In this document: one piece after another, positions 17,898 to 27,099 of the stretch | How the letters are laid out: each line of letters begins with the position of its first letter | How positions within the stretch are numbered: position 1 is the first letter of the stretch | Source of the DNA: Candidatus Schekmanbacteria bacterium | GTDB lineage: Bacteria > CSSED10-310 > JACPHN01 | Direction: 5' to 3' | DNA length: 64,000 nucleotides | Assembly (NCBI GenBank): GCA_016188575.1 | Contig: JACPHN010000216.1 | Span: 24,579 to 88,578 of the forward strand | The notes under the pieces: generated by a model | Seen by the model: the letters and a program-made list of their open reading frames with translations, nothing else | Database searches by the model: none | Told to the model about the DNA's origin: nothing | Translations under genes and position numbers: made by a program

Positions 17898-18944
17898 ATG
17901 TCTTGCTTTGCTGGCTGCTCTCGTATGACGTTGGCTGGTCTCTTCGCGATTCTGCTCGCCGCGGCGTCGCCGTTTGCTCCCGCAGCGGCCGGCCAGGACA
18001 ACAGCCACCATGGTGACTGCTCGCCGGCACACGGACATCGCGATCCGGCGCTGGCGGTGCCGGGTGTGCCTTTCGTATCACTGGTCACGGCTCCCCGCCG
18101 CACGGACACGGCCACCATCGTCGATGCCGTGAGCGAATCCCGCTACGCAGCGTTTCTCAGCGATACTGTGGCGGCGTTTTCATCGCGCTACACGCTTGGA
18201 TCCAATTTTCAGAGCGTGAGCACCTGGGTGCGGGACCGCTTCGTTCAGGCGGGGGCACCGTCCGTGGAGCTGGACCCGTACTCGTACAGCGGCAAGACCT
18301 ACTACAACGTCGTGGCGAGCTTCCCCGGAACCGCCGGTGATGGCCGGTTCGTGCTGGTCGGCGCGCACTACGACAGCACGAGCGAGATGCCGACGACCAA
18401 AGCGCCGGGCGCCAACGACAATGCGAGCGGGACGGCGGCGCTCCTGGAGCTTGCATCGGTATTGCGCGACTACAGCTTGCCCCACGGGGTGCGCCTGGTG
18501 GCGTTCTCCGGGGAAGAGCAGGGGATGAAGGGCAGCGGCGCGTATGTTTCTGATCTGCTCGCGGCTGGGGATGGAGACAACATGGTCGCGGCGGTGATCA
18601 TGGACATGCTGTCCTACGATGAAGGGGGCGCGCCCTCGGTGCTGTTGGAGAGCAGCAGCGCATTCCAGAGTCTGCTATCACAGGTCGGCAACATCGCCGC
18701 GAGCTACACGGGGCTCGAGGTCCGCACGTCCCAGTCGCCGTTTGGGAGCGATCATATGCCCTTCATCCAGAATGGGCTGCCGTCGCTGTTGCTGATCGAG
18801 AACGACTGGGACAGCTACCCGTACTATCACAGCTCCAACGATGCTCTGACCGAGCAGGACATGGCTACGGGCACCGAGATCACCAGGCTCGCGGCGGCTG
18901 CACTGGTTGATCTCGCGGCCACCTCGACTGTGCAGGCGGAGTGA
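17898..18944 (+). CDS. Secreted M28-family zinc aminopeptidase
   Basis: The ATG at 17898 with CGGAGG 7 nt upstream was chosen over a GTG at 17874. The 348-residue product has a signal peptide (about residues 1-32). The M28 ligand set appears in order: H in GAHYDST, D in PGANDNASG (bridging), E-E in SGEEQGMKG (catalytic plus ligand), D in VIMDMLSYD and H in PYYHSSNDAL. Members are exported or periplasmic exopeptidases that release N-terminal amino acids using two zinc ions. All key residues are present, so it should be active. It converges with the M50 gene, whose end is 10 nt away. Confidence 0.92.
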   Translation: MSCFAGCSRMTLAGLFAILLAAASPFAPAAAGQDNSHHGDCSPAHGHRDPALAVPGVPFVSLVTAPRRTDTATIVDAVSESRYAAFLSDTVAAFSSRYTLGSNFQSVSTWVRDRFVQAGAPSVELDPYSYSGKTYYNVVASFPGTAGDGRFVLVGAHYDSTSEMPTTKAPGANDNASGTAALLELASVLRDYSLPHGVRLVAFSGEEQGMKGSGAYVSDLLAAGDGDNMVAAVIMDMLSYDEGGAPSVLLESSSAFQSLLSQVGNIAASYTGLEVRTSQSPFGSDHMPFIQNGLPSLLLIENDWDSYPYYHSSNDALTEQDMATGTEITRLAAAALVDLAATSTVQAE

Positions 18945-18953
18945 CGGGCGTCG

Positions 18954-20066
18954 TCAGGGCGCGACCACCGGCACGTCGACGGTTGCAAGCAGCGAAAGAG
19001 TCACTGCCAAGACCGCATACTGGACCAGGGCGAGGCGGTCCTCCGCCGCCGCTCCCGCCGCGGCGGGACCCCGGCCAAGCGCCCGCACGATGGCCACGAT
19101 CCCGAGAAGGACGAGAAGCCCTTCACCGGTTGCGTACCACATTCCGCCCAGGATGGCGGCAGCGATCAACCGCTGACCGCGGGAGAGGGCGCAAAAGCCG
19201 CGGCCGCCGTCTAGTGGCCTGATCGGCAGGAGATTGAACAGGTTGATCCAGGCCCCTACCTGTGCAATCGCCGCCCACATCGCAGCATCGGTAGCGAGGA
19301 ACGCCGCATACGCGGCGGCGGCGGCTCCGAGCCCCCAGAGTGGCCCGGCAAGGCCCACCCGTGCCTCCTCGGCGGGCGTGGCGAGGCGCTGTCGCGCGCG
19401 GATGAAGGCGCCGAGACCGGGGATGAACGTCGGCGCGGAGGCGCGGATTCCAAACCGCCGCAGCGCCGCGACGTGGCCCATCTCGTGAACGTAGATCGAA
19501 CCCACCAGGCCGAGCGCAAAAGCCCACCCCCACGCCGCCCAGTAGACACCCACGGACAGCAGCATCGTGCTCAGGGTGCTCATCTTCGTCAACCCCATGA
19601 GCAGCAGCTTTCCCTTGGAGAGAGCAAGCACCAGCACGGCCTTGAGCTTCCACAGCACCAGCGCGCCCGCGCCCAGACTGGCGATGCCGATCCTGGCCGC
19701 GCCGCCGCCGGCTCCTGGCTTCCATCTGTCGCGATGCGCTTGCGGTTGCGGGACGGGCCCGGCGGCGGCTGGATGCTTGTCGATGAGGTCGCTGATCGTT
19801 ACGACCCGCTCCGCGATTCTCCTTGCCTGCCCGCTTTCCGATGGCAGCAGCTCCAGTGCTTCCCGCCACAGCGCGAGCTCCGCCGCGAGGTCCCCCTTCG
19901 CCTGTTCCCGGCCAGCCCTGTCGGCGAGCTCCTGGAGCGCTTGACCATGGACCAGACGCTGACACGCCGGGCAGCTCAACAGGCGCGGCGCAAGCTCCGT
20001 CCCACACCCAGGACAGCTCGCCAAGGCGTTCTCGGCACTCCTAGGATTCGGCTGGGGCCGGTGCAC
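18954..20066 (-). CDS. M50 (site-2-protease-like) membrane metalloprotease with N-terminal zinc ribbon
   Basis: A double C-x2-C zinc ribbon (CPGCG...CPAC) near the N-terminus leads into a helical linker and six or so membrane helices. HEMGH (in YVHEMGHVAALRRFG) is the HExxH zinc site, and NLLPIRPLDGGR is the conserved second motif with the third ligand aspartate. M50 proteases cut membrane proteins inside the bilayer. The start is uncertain: GTG at 20066 gives a 26-nt overlap with the upstream gene, while the frame is open to 20120. It is probably co-transcribed with the zinc-ribbon membrane protein before it. Confidence 0.85.
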   Translation of the reverse strand: MHRPQPNPRSAENALASCPGCGTELAPRLLSCPACQRLVHGQALQELADRAGREQAKGDLAAELALWREALELLPSESGQARRIAERVVTISDLIDKHPAAAGPVPQPQAHRDRWKPGAGGGAARIGIASLGAGALVLWKLKAVLVLALSKGKLLLMGLTKMSTLSTMLLSVGVYWAAWGWAFALGLVGSIYVHEMGHVAALRRFGIRASAPTFIPGLGAFIRARQRLATPAEEARVGLAGPLWGLGAAAAAYAAFLATDAAMWAAIAQVGAWINLFNLLPIRPLDGGRGFCALSRGQRLIAAAILGGMWYATGEGLLVLLGIVAIVRALGRGPAAAGAAAEDRLALVQYAVLAVTLSLLATVDVPVVAP

Positions 20067-20877
20067 TTGGCAAGACCTGATCTGTGAGCGCGATCCTGTA
20101 CGGTCCCGAGAGCTCGACACCGAGCGGCTTGTTCAGTCGCCAGGCCTCGTACAGGCCAATGCCGATGATAATGAGCCCGATGATATTGTCAAAGCCGGCC
20201 AGGAATGGTGCGGCCATGGCGAGCCCCAGGAGTACTGCCAGGAAGAGCAGCATGGCGGGGACATCGCGGAGCGCCGCTGCAGTCTCCTCCGCCGCCTCGC
20301 CAGCCGTCTCGCCGCCCGGAGCCGCGGTAGCGGCGGCCTCCTCGGCGCTCTCCGCGGCGCGCGCGTCGCCCGTCGTCGAGACCTCGGCGGTTGTCGCGTC
20401 CTGGGTTGCGGTCTGCCGCAGTGCGCCGAGGATTGCCGGGACGTACGTGGTTACGATCGCCACGTATGTGAGCGCCATCGCCAGGCCCTGATAGGCCCAG
20501 CCGCCGCGGCGGCGGGCGCCGAAGCGCACCGCGCCGCCGACCATCAGGCCGATGACGATAGCAACGAGGCCGAGCTCGTACCCGGTGGCCGCGGCTACCG
20601 CGTAATACAGGATGGCACCGATCACCGCGGCCGGGAGTCCAAAAGCAACGGCGCGCAGAAAGCGTCCCGCCCGCGACCCTCGGTTCCACTCATCGTCAAA
20701 CCGCTGCTTGCAGCTTGTACACCACACGGCCCCGCCCATTTCGAAATACTGTGACGTGACCGGTTTGGCGCAGGACCGGCACGGCATCTCGTTGGCGAGC
20801 CCCGCGGCGACCTCGGCGCGATCGAATTGTAACGCTCCGCCGCCGTCCGGCGTCTCGATGCTGTCCTTCTCGTCCAT
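20041..20877 (-). CDS. Zinc-ribbon multi-pass membrane protein
   Basis: This 278-residue protein starts with a soluble segment bearing C-x2-C pairs (MPCRSCAKPV and AVWCTSCKQRF), a LIM/zinc-ribbon-like pattern. Two or three membrane helices follow, then an alanine/glutamate-rich loop (about 165-205) and two more helices. GGGAGGG lies before the ATG. Its function is not known. The overlap with the M50 protease downstream suggests a functional pair, for example a protease with a membrane substrate or adaptor. Confidence 0.75.
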   Translation of the reverse strand: MDEKDSIETPDGGGALQFDRAEVAAGLANEMPCRSCAKPVTSQYFEMGGAVWCTSCKQRFDDEWNRGSRAGRFLRAVAFGLPAAVIGAILYYAVAAATGYELGLVAIVIGLMVGGAVRFGARRRGGWAYQGLAMALTYVAIVTTYVPAILGALRQTATQDATTAEVSTTGDARAAESAEEAAATAAPGGETAGEAAEETAAALRDVPAMLLFLAVLLGLAMAAPFLAGFDNIIGLIIIGIGLYEAWRLNKPLGVELSGPYRIALTDQVLPSAPAPAES

Positions 20878-20967
20878 TGCTTTTCCCTCCCCTGGTCTCG
20901 GGCACAGGCCACGCTTCCGCCAGTGCTCCTAGCTCAATGGAAAAATCCTCGCAATGGCCGGGTGTGG

Positions 20968-21105
20968 CCTGAATCCACCGTCTCTTCAAGTGCAAGCTGC
21001 GCGGAAAGCGCATCACGAAGAGCTCCCACCTCCCGCCGCAACCGGGGGACGGGAGGGACGGAGGGGGCGTTGTCACGCTGACGTCGCCCGGGCGGTGGAT
21101 TCAGG
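20968..21105. repeat. 138-bp element with 12-bp terminal inverted repeats
   Basis: CCTGAATCCACC (20968-20979) and its exact reverse complement GGTGGATTCAGG (21094-21105) bound a non-coding stretch between two divergent genes. The purine-rich interior (GGGAGGGACGGAGGGGGC, 21049-21066) recurs in slightly changed form at 23919-23938. It looks like a miniature inverted-repeat element; no target duplication was identified. Confidence 0.45.
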
Positions 21106-21153
21106 GTGGCGAAGCCGCGGGCAGCATGCTATGGTTGCGGCCAGAGGTCGAAA

Positions 21154-21843
21154 ATGAAGGCGCAGGATTATCCGCGACCGGCCGTTGCGGTGGACCTGGT
21201 CATTTTCACCGTCCTCGACGCCGACCTCAAGTTGCTCATGGTGCGTAGACGCGAAGATCCGTTCTCCGGATGCTGGGCGTTGCCCGGCGGATTTGTTCGT
21301 GTCGGCGCGGCTGCCGATCAGGGCGAAGATCTGGACGAGGCAGCTCGGCGCGAGTTGACGGAGGAGACCGGTTTGCCGGCCCGATCGGTCTTTTTGGAGC
21401 AGTTTCACGCGTTTGGCAGGGCAGGCCGGGATCCCCGAATGCGCGTGATCTCGGTCGCATACTACGCGCTGGTCAGCCCCGAGCTGGCACCATTCGCGGT
21501 CGCCGGCGGGGACGTCGCCGCGGTGCGCTGGTTCTCGCTGTCAGAGCTGCCGGCGGCCGAGTTGGCATTCGATCACGCCGAGATCATCGCCGTGGCGGCA
21601 AGCCGGATCCGCCGCAGCCTGGACTCTACGAGTATCGCGCTCGAGCTCGTGCCAAGATCGTTTTCTATTGCCGAGCTGCGCGCAGTGCACGAAGCGATTG
21701 ACGGTGTTACCCACGATCCGGCCAATTTTCGCCGGCGCTTCTTGCGCATGGTGGCGGATGGGCTCATTGAGGAGGCTCCGGGTCAGCGCGTGACCGGCAA
21801 GCGCCGGGCGAAGGTGTATCGGTTTCGCCGGCCGCGGACGTAG
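21154..21843 (+). CDS. Nudix hydrolase-related regulator (NrtR-like)
   Basis: The ATG at 21154 has AGAGG 6 nt upstream. The 229-residue protein has an N-terminal Nudix domain: LPGGFVRVG followed by GEDLDEAARRELTEETGL, with the REx2EE core intact. The C-terminal 80 residues (SIAELRAVHEAIDG...RRRFLRMVADGLIEEAPGQRV...KVYRF) form a winged helix. This two-domain plan is that of NrtR, an ADP-ribose-sensing repressor of NAD genes, and of related sugar regulators. An intact Nudix box leaves open real hydrolase activity. The target is unknown. A nicotinamidase-like gene lies at 7.0 kb, too far away to claim a link. Confidence 0.85.
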   Translation: MKAQDYPRPAVAVDLVIFTVLDADLKLLMVRRREDPFSGCWALPGGFVRVGAAADQGEDLDEAARRELTEETGLPARSVFLEQFHAFGRAGRDPRMRVISVAYYALVSPELAPFAVAGGDVAAVRWFSLSELPAAELAFDHAEIIAVAASRIRRSLDSTSIALELVPRSFSIAELRAVHEAIDGVTHDPANFRRRFLRMVADGLIEEAPGQRVTGKRRAKVYRFRRPRT

Positions 21844-21875
21844 CGACCAGGCCGCGTCGCCGTGTTTCGGTGCCG

Positions 21876-23015
21876 TCAGCGCGACAGCCGGTACTCGGCC
21901 AGCGCGCCGAAGTGATCCGAGAGCCAAATACGCCCCTGGCCGTCGGAGCGCAGGGTGCGCTCCACCATGGCCAGCAGCGAGCGCGACAGCTCGGGTGGCG
22001 CGCTGGCTCCGTTGGCGCTTGAGAAGACGTAGTCGATGCGTGCCGTTGCCAGGCTCGTCTCGTTGGTCAGATCCGGCTGCTGGCAGCAGGTTGCGCTGCT
22101 GCCGGTGCCGGCGACCGCAAAGGTGTCGAGCCAACCGGCGGCCAGCAGGGTCGCATGTGTCGTGCTGCCGGGCACGGCGTTCATGTCGCCAAGCACGACG
22201 ATGGGGTTGCCGGGCGCCTGGGCGGAGGCGCTGCGCACGTATTGGGCGAGCTCCGCCGCCTGTGCCTCCTGGACGGGTGCAGCCTGGCCGGCTTCTCCGG
22301 CGATTTCCAGGTGCGTGTTGAAGAGCTCGAAGGTCAATGCGTTCCGCGCTGCACGCACGTGCTGCACCCCTCGGACCAGCTCGTAGGGGCGCGGTCCTTC
22401 ATCAGTCGGGATGTTGCCAATGGAGAGCAAAGTCCGGTAGCGCAGCGCACCTACTTCCGTGCCGGAAAAATCGGGATGAACGAGGATGACGTTCGCCTCC
22501 TCGAAGCGAAACGGCTGCTGGCTCTCGAAGAGGGTCAGGGTGCTCTCGAAGGTATTGTTGATCGCGACGAAGGCCTGGTAATCGGGCCCGCCGTGCAGGT
22601 CGATGGCGGCCAGGAGAGCGCCGAGATAGTTGATGAGCGGGGCATCGTCGGAGGGATCCGGCGTGCCCTTGGTCAGGATCAGCGATACGGCTTCCTGGAG
22701 TCCGACGACATCGGGCTCCAGGGCCGCGATTTCCGCGGCCGCGCCGTCGATTCGCGCTGCGGCATCGGTTTTCTGGAAATCGTCGAATGCCGCTTGCAGC
22801 GCCGCGGCTAGCTCCTCCTGGTTGCCGAAGTCAACCTCGCCCGCGAAGACGTCGCGGTCAAAGCCCATGTACATGTTAAAGGAAAGCGCCCGCCAGATGG
22901 TGGCATCGCGACCGCTGCCACCGTCACCTCCACCGCAGGCAGTGGCGGCGATCGCCGTCGCAGCGGCCAGAACCAGGGGCAGAGCGGCCTTATGGGCAAG
23001 GGACGTATAGAGCAT
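21876..23015 (-). CDS. Endonuclease/exonuclease/phosphatase-fold lipoprotein
   Basis: The start at 23015 was chosen because GGGAG precedes it and a clean lipoprotein signal follows (LPLVLAAATAIAATACGGG, lipobox TAC). The 379-residue product has the EEP fold motifs: FNMYMG at the start, DVVGLQEAV (catalytic Glu), VLGDMNAVPGS (Asp and Asn) and WLSDHFGALAEYRL (Asp-His). Exported EEP enzymes cleave phosphodiesters in nucleic acids, lipids or inositol phosphates; the substrate cannot be read from sequence. It is divergent from the sulfurtransferase gene, with only 31 nt between starts. Confidence 0.88.
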   Translation of the reverse strand: MLYTSLAHKAALPLVLAAATAIAATACGGGDGGSGRDATIWRALSFNMYMGFDRDVFAGEVDFGNQEELAAALQAAFDDFQKTDAAARIDGAAAEIAALEPDVVGLQEAVSLILTKGTPDPSDDAPLINYLGALLAAIDLHGGPDYQAFVAINNTFESTLTLFESQQPFRFEEANVILVHPDFSGTEVGALRYRTLLSIGNIPTDEGPRPYELVRGVQHVRAARNALTFELFNTHLEIAGEAGQAAPVQEAQAAELAQYVRSASAQAPGNPIVVLGDMNAVPGSTTHATLLAAGWLDTFAVAGTGSSATCCQQPDLTNETSLATARIDYVFSSANGASAPPELSRSLLAMVERTLRSDGQGRIWLSDHFGALAEYRLSR

Positions 23016-23046
23016 CTTGTGACTCCCTTCGCTATACTTGAGACTC

Positions 23047-23910
23047 ATGGATGAGCCGCTGATCTCTGCCGAGAAACTTGCCGCACACCTCGATGACCCA
23101 GATTGGGTCGTCGCGGACTGCCGCTTCGAGCTCGGTCGCCCCGATTGGGGCCGGGCGGCGTATGCGCAGGCGCACATCCCCGGAGCGGCGTATCTGCATC
23201 TCAATGAAGAGCTCTCGGGCGACCTCAGGCCGGGAACGGGGCGCCATCCATTGCCTGACGCCCAGGCGCTGGCGGCGCGGCTGCAGTCCGTGGGAATTGG
23301 TTCCGCAAGCAGAGTCATTGCCTATGATGACGCCGGCGGGGCGATTGCCGCCAGGCTGTGGTGGCTGCTGCGGTGGCTCGGCCACGCGCAGGCGTCTCTG
23401 CTCGACGGCGGCTGGGCAGCGTGGTGCGCTGCGGGAGGCCCGTGCGAGGTGGCGGTGCGCCCTCGTCCCGAGCGGCGCCTGAACGTACTGGTCCGCGACG
23501 CGCTGGTCGCGCAGGCCGGCGAGCTGCTGGACCGCGAGCGCCGGGCGCGTGTGGTGTTGGTGGATGCGCGGGCACCCGAGCGATTTCGCGGGGAGGTGGA
23601 GCCAATTGACCCGGTTGCGGGACACATTCCGGGCGCGCTGAACCGCTTTCACCAAGGAAATCTGGCCGCGCATGGGAGATTCCTCGGCAGTGGGGAGCTG
23701 CGGGCGCGGTTCGCCCCGCTCGTCCCCGCAGGTGGATCGAGCGCTGTCGTGCATTACTGCGGTTCCGGAGTGACAGCCTGTCACAACGTGCTCGCCATGG
23801 AGTACGCCGGGCTCGGGGGCACGCGCCTGTACGCCGGCTCGTGGAGCGAATGGATTCGGGATCCTGCGCGGCCGGTGGCGGTGGGTGGCGAGGACGCGGA
23901 CTGCGGCTGA
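23047..23910 (+). CDS. Thiosulfate/3-mercaptopyruvate sulfurtransferase (double rhodanese)
   Basis: This 287-residue protein has two rhodanese domains. The N-terminal one is inactive (no cysteine in its loop). The C-terminal one carries the active loop HYCGSGVTACHN, with the catalytic cysteine in CGSGVTA, the form typical of mercaptopyruvate sulfurtransferases. Conserved landmarks are DCRFELG, GHIPGA twice, and YAGSWSEW near the end. It transfers sulfur to cyanide or thiol acceptors in the cytoplasm. ATG 23047 was preferred to TTG 23038. There is no good ribosome site, and TATACT lies only 8 nt upstream, so a nearly leaderless mRNA is possible. Confidence 0.92.
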   Translation: MDEPLISAEKLAAHLDDPDWVVADCRFELGRPDWGRAAYAQAHIPGAAYLHLNEELSGDLRPGTGRHPLPDAQALAARLQSVGIGSASRVIAYDDAGGAIAARLWWLLRWLGHAQASLLDGGWAAWCAAGGPCEVAVRPRPERRLNVLVRDALVAQAGELLDRERRARVVLVDARAPERFRGEVEPIDPVAGHIPGALNRFHQGNLAAHGRFLGSGELRARFAPLVPAGGSSAVVHYCGSGVTACHNVLAMEYAGLGGTRLYAGSWSEWIRDPARPVAVGGEDADCG

Positions 23911-23988
23911 CGCGAGGGGCGGGAGAGACGGAGGGGGCACCGTCGCGCCGGCGGTGAAGGGGTGGTGGAGCTAGGTGGTGACCTCTCC

Positions 23989-24017
23989 TTGACAACAACG
24001 GCTGGCGAAGATACGCT
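23989..24017 (+). promoter_or_regulatory. Probable promoter of the glyQ-glyS operon
   Basis: TTGACA (23989-23994) is followed by a 17-nt spacer and TACGCT (24012-24017). The -35 and spacing are ideal and the -10 is weak (three of six). It lies 67 nt before the glyQ start. No T-box-like leader was seen in the 170-nt gap. Confidence 0.5.
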
Positions 24018-24083
24018 TCTGCGGGTTGTTTCCGGTGGCCGGAGGCGGTGCCGGGCTCGCTCTCAATCCTTTCCCGACGGTAT

Positions 24084-24956
24084 ATGTCAGCATCAGCTTG
24101 CGCGTCTAGCACGTTTCAGGGGGTCATTCTGGAGCTCTCGAGCTACTGGTCGGAGTACGGTTGCGTCCTGGCGCAGCCGTATGACATCGAGGTCGGGGCG
24201 GGCACTTTTAACCCGGCGACCTTTCTGCGGTGTCTCGGGCCGAAGCCGTGGAAGGTGGCGTACGTGGAGCCGTCGCGCCGTCCGAAGGATGGACGCTACG
24301 GCGAAAACCCCAACCGATTGCACCACTTCTATCAATTCCAGGTCATCGTCAAGCCGTCTCCCGACGACATATTGGAGCTGTACCTGGGCAGTCTTCGACG
24401 CCTCGGAGTCGACTTGCTCGCCCACGACGTGCGCCTGGTGGAGGACGACTGGGAGGGGCCGACGCTTGGCGCCTGGGGGCTCGGCTGGCAGGTCTGGCTG
24501 GACGGCACCGAGATCACGCAGCTCACCTATTTTCAGCAGGTCGGTGGGCTGGACCTCAGCCCCGTCTCCGCGGAGATCACGTATGGTCTGGAGCGGATCT
24601 GCATGTGCTTGCAGGAGAAGGACAGCATCTTTGACCTTGTTTGGGCACCGGGGGTGACATATGCGGACGTCCATCTGCAGGAAGAGGTCGAATGGAGCCG
24701 GTATTGCTTCGAGGAATCGGACCGCGAGACCTTGTTTCGGCACTTTGCGGACTGTGAGTCGGAGTGCCGGCGGCTGGTCTCCCGGGGGCTGGTGTTTCCG
24801 GCCTACGACTACTGTCTTCGCTGCTCGCATCTGTTCAATCTGCTCGATGCACGGGGCGCCATCAGTGTGACCGAGCGGGTTGGCTACATCGCACGGGTAC
24901 GGGATCTCGCGAAGTCGGTGGCGAAAGCGTATCTGGCCGCCGCGGCCGAGGAGTGA
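24084..24956 (+). CDS. glyQ: Glycyl-tRNA synthetase alpha subunit
   Basis: This 290-residue protein is a full-length alpha chain of the bacterial tetrameric (alpha2beta2) GlyRS. Landmark blocks are [65 protein letters not shown] and ITYGLERI. The subunit holds the class II catalytic site that activates glycine and loads tRNA-Gly. ATG 24084 gives the usual N-terminus. The stop is 4 nt before glyS, so the two are translated together. Confidence 0.97.
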   Translation: MSASACASSTFQGVILELSSYWSEYGCVLAQPYDIEVGAGTFNPATFLRCLGPKPWKVAYVEPSRRPKDGRYGENPNRLHHFYQFQVIVKPSPDDILELYLGSLRRLGVDLLAHDVRLVEDDWEGPTLGAWGLGWQVWLDGTEITQLTYFQQVGGLDLSPVSAEITYGLERICMCLQEKDSIFDLVWAPGVTYADVHLQEEVEWSRYCFEESDRETLFRHFADCESECRRLVSRGLVFPAYDYCLRCSHLFNLLDARGAISVTERVGYIARVRDLAKSVAKAYLAAAAEE

Positions 24957-24960
24957 CGGG

Positions 24961-27066
24961 ATGAGTGGCGACACGAGTCACTTGCTGTTTGAGGTGGGGA
25001 CGGAGGAGCTCCCGAGTGGCTACATTGCGCCCGCGCTCGCGGCGCTCCGCGACGCCGTAGAGAGAGGGCTCAAGCGCGAGCGCCTGCAGTTCGATCGGAT
25101 CGAGACGTTGACGACGCCCCGCCGGCTGGCGCTGGAGATTCCGGCGCTGGCGGCGCGCCAGGTGGACCGCGAGGAGGAAGTTCTCGGGCCGCCGGCGCAG
25201 GTGGCGTTCCGCGAGGGCGTGCCGACCCCGGCCGCCGAGGGTTTTGCCCGCAAGAATGGTGTCGGGGTTGAGACGCTAGAGCGGGTGCGCACGGATCGCG
25301 GCGAGTACGTGGGCTTTACCCGACGCGTGGAAGGCCAGAGCGCGGTCGCGCTGCTGCCCGCGATACTGCGTGATGCGGTGCTGTCGCTGACGTTTCCGAA
25401 GTCGATGCGATGGGGTGAGGGCGCGCTTCGCTTCGCACGGCCGCTGCGCTGGCTCGTGTGTCTGCTCGACGCGGAGATTGTCCCAGTGCGCATCGCTGAC
25501 CTGCACGCGGGCCGGGAGACGTGGGGTCATCGGTTTTTCGCCTCCGGGCCGCTCTCACTCAGCTCGGCGGCGGTTTACCGAGAAGTGCTGCGGGCGGCGA
25601 ATGTCGAACCGGATGCCGGTTTGCGGCGGCGGCTGTTGCGCGAGCAAGCGCAGGCGCACGCCGCGGCGGTGGGAGGAGCGCTGGTCACCGATGAGGAGCT
25701 GCTCGACATCGTTACGCACCAGCTCGAGCTCCCGCAGACGGTACTTGGTGCCTTTGATGAGTCCTTTCTGCAACTGCCGCGTGTGGTGTTGATTACCTGT
25801 TTGCGGGAGCACCAGCGCTACTTCTGCGTCGAGGCCCCGCCGGTTGACCACGGGGCCGGAGAGCTGATGGCGCGGTTTGTGGCGACGACGGGGATCCCGG
25901 ACGGCGAGGATGGCAAGATTCGCCAGGGCAACGAGCGCGTGTTGCGCGCGCGGTTGGATGACGCCGCCTTTTTCTATCGTGAGGATCTGAAGCTGCCGTT
26001 GTCGGCGCGGGTGCCCGAGCTCGACAAGGTGCTGCACCTGGCCGAGATCGGCAGCATCGGCGACAAGACGCGGCGCATCGAAGCGCTCTGCGCATTGCTC
26101 TGCGGCCAACTCGAGGCCAGCGACGCGCTGTCGCCTGATGACGCCGCGGTGGCCGCCGCCGCCGCCCGCCTGTGCAAGGCGGATCTGGTGACCGCGATGG
26201 TCAATGAATTCGCTTCCTTGCAAGGTGTTATGGGCGGCTGCTACGCTCGCGCCTCGGGTGAAAGCCCCGCCGTAGCCGCAGCGATCGCGGAGCACTACGC
26301 TCCGAGGGCCGCCGACGACGCGGTGCCCAGGACGCTGCCGGGAGCGCTGGTGAGCTTCGCCGACAAGCTCGATAACATCGCCTGCGCCTTCGCCACCGGC
26401 AATGGGCCGAGCGCCTCGGCCGACCCGTATGCGGTGCGCCGGCAGGCCATTGCGCTGTGCCGGATCGCCTGGGCACACGCGCTGCATCTGGACCTGGCGG
26501 CGCTGGTTGCCGGTGCCCTGGAGCTCCTTGCCGGCGCAAAACGCTGCCCCGAGTCGGGATCCGAGGTCGTGGGCTTCATCCGCGGACGCCTCAATGGCCT
26601 GCTCGGCGCCGAAGCGCACCGCTACGATACGATCGCGGCCGTTCTTGCCATTCCCGACACGGATCTCCTCGACCTTCGCCGGCGCGTGGAGGCCCTGACC
26701 GCATTTCGCGCGGCGGCCGAGTTCGACCCGCTCTCCACCGCGTTCAAGCGCGTCAGCCGCATCTTGCCCAAGGGCTCTCCCGCCACTTCTCTGATGCTGA
26801 ACCGCCTGTCGCAAGCCGAAGAAGTCGCATTGCACTGCGAAGTTGAGAGGGCGCGCCCGCAAGTGGCAGCATTGCTCGCCGCCCGGCAATTCGCTGCGGC
26901 GCTTGCAGTGCTCGCGTCGCTGAGGCCTGCCGTGGACGCGTTTTTTGACCACGTTACCGTGCTCGACGAAAACGCTGATCTGGCGGCGAACCGTTTGCGC
27001 TTACTCCTGGAGGTTCAGGAGCTTTTTCTCCATGTCGCGGACCTGCGTGAGATCGTGATCGACTGA
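24961..27066 (+). CDS. glyS: Glycyl-tRNA synthetase beta subunit
   Basis: The ATG at 24961 with GAGGAG upstream lies 4 nt after glyQ; the longer open frame into glyQ is not used. The 701-residue length is normal. Conserved features are LLFEVGTEELPSGY at the start, LTFPKSMRWGEGALRFARPLRWLVCLLD, FLQLPRVVLITCLREHQRYF, an HD-like GDKTRRIE region, PGALVSFADKLD and DPYAVRRQAIALCRI. It ends in a DALR-type anticodon-binding domain (VLDENADLAANRLRLL). The beta chain recognises tRNA and completes the synthetase. Confidence 0.97.
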   Translation: MSGDTSHLLFEVGTEELPSGYIAPALAALRDAVERGLKRERLQFDRIETLTTPRRLALEIPALAARQVDREEEVLGPPAQVAFREGVPTPAAEGFARKNGVGVETLERVRTDRGEYVGFTRRVEGQSAVALLPAILRDAVLSLTFPKSMRWGEGALRFARPLRWLVCLLDAEIVPVRIADLHAGRETWGHRFFASGPLSLSSAAVYREVLRAANVEPDAGLRRRLLREQAQAHAAAVGGALVTDEELLDIVTHQLELPQTVLGAFDESFLQLPRVVLITCLREHQRYFCVEAPPVDHGAGELMARFVATTGIPDGEDGKIRQGNERVLRARLDDAAFFYREDLKLPLSARVPELDKVLHLAEIGSIGDKTRRIEALCALLCGQLEASDALSPDDAAVAAAAARLCKADLVTAMVNEFASLQGVMGGCYARASGESPAVAAAIAEHYAPRAADDAVPRTLPGALVSFADKLDNIACAFATGNGPSASADPYAVRRQAIALCRIAWAHALHLDLAALVAGALELLAGAKRCPESGSEVVGFIRGRLNGLLGAEAHRYDTIAAVLAIPDTDLLDLRRRVEALTAFRAAAEFDPLSTAFKRVSRILPKGSPATSLMLNRLSQAEEVALHCEVERARPQVAALLAARQFAAALAVLASLRPAVDAFFDHVTVLDENADLAANRLRLLLEVQELFLHVADLREIVID

Positions 27067-27099
27067 ATCGTTACACCCCTGTTGAAAGGAGCTGTGAAG

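Noticed and set aside
23911..24083. T-box or riboswitch leader of glyQ
   Set aside because: No specifier loop, T-box sequence or terminator/antiterminator pair is visible.
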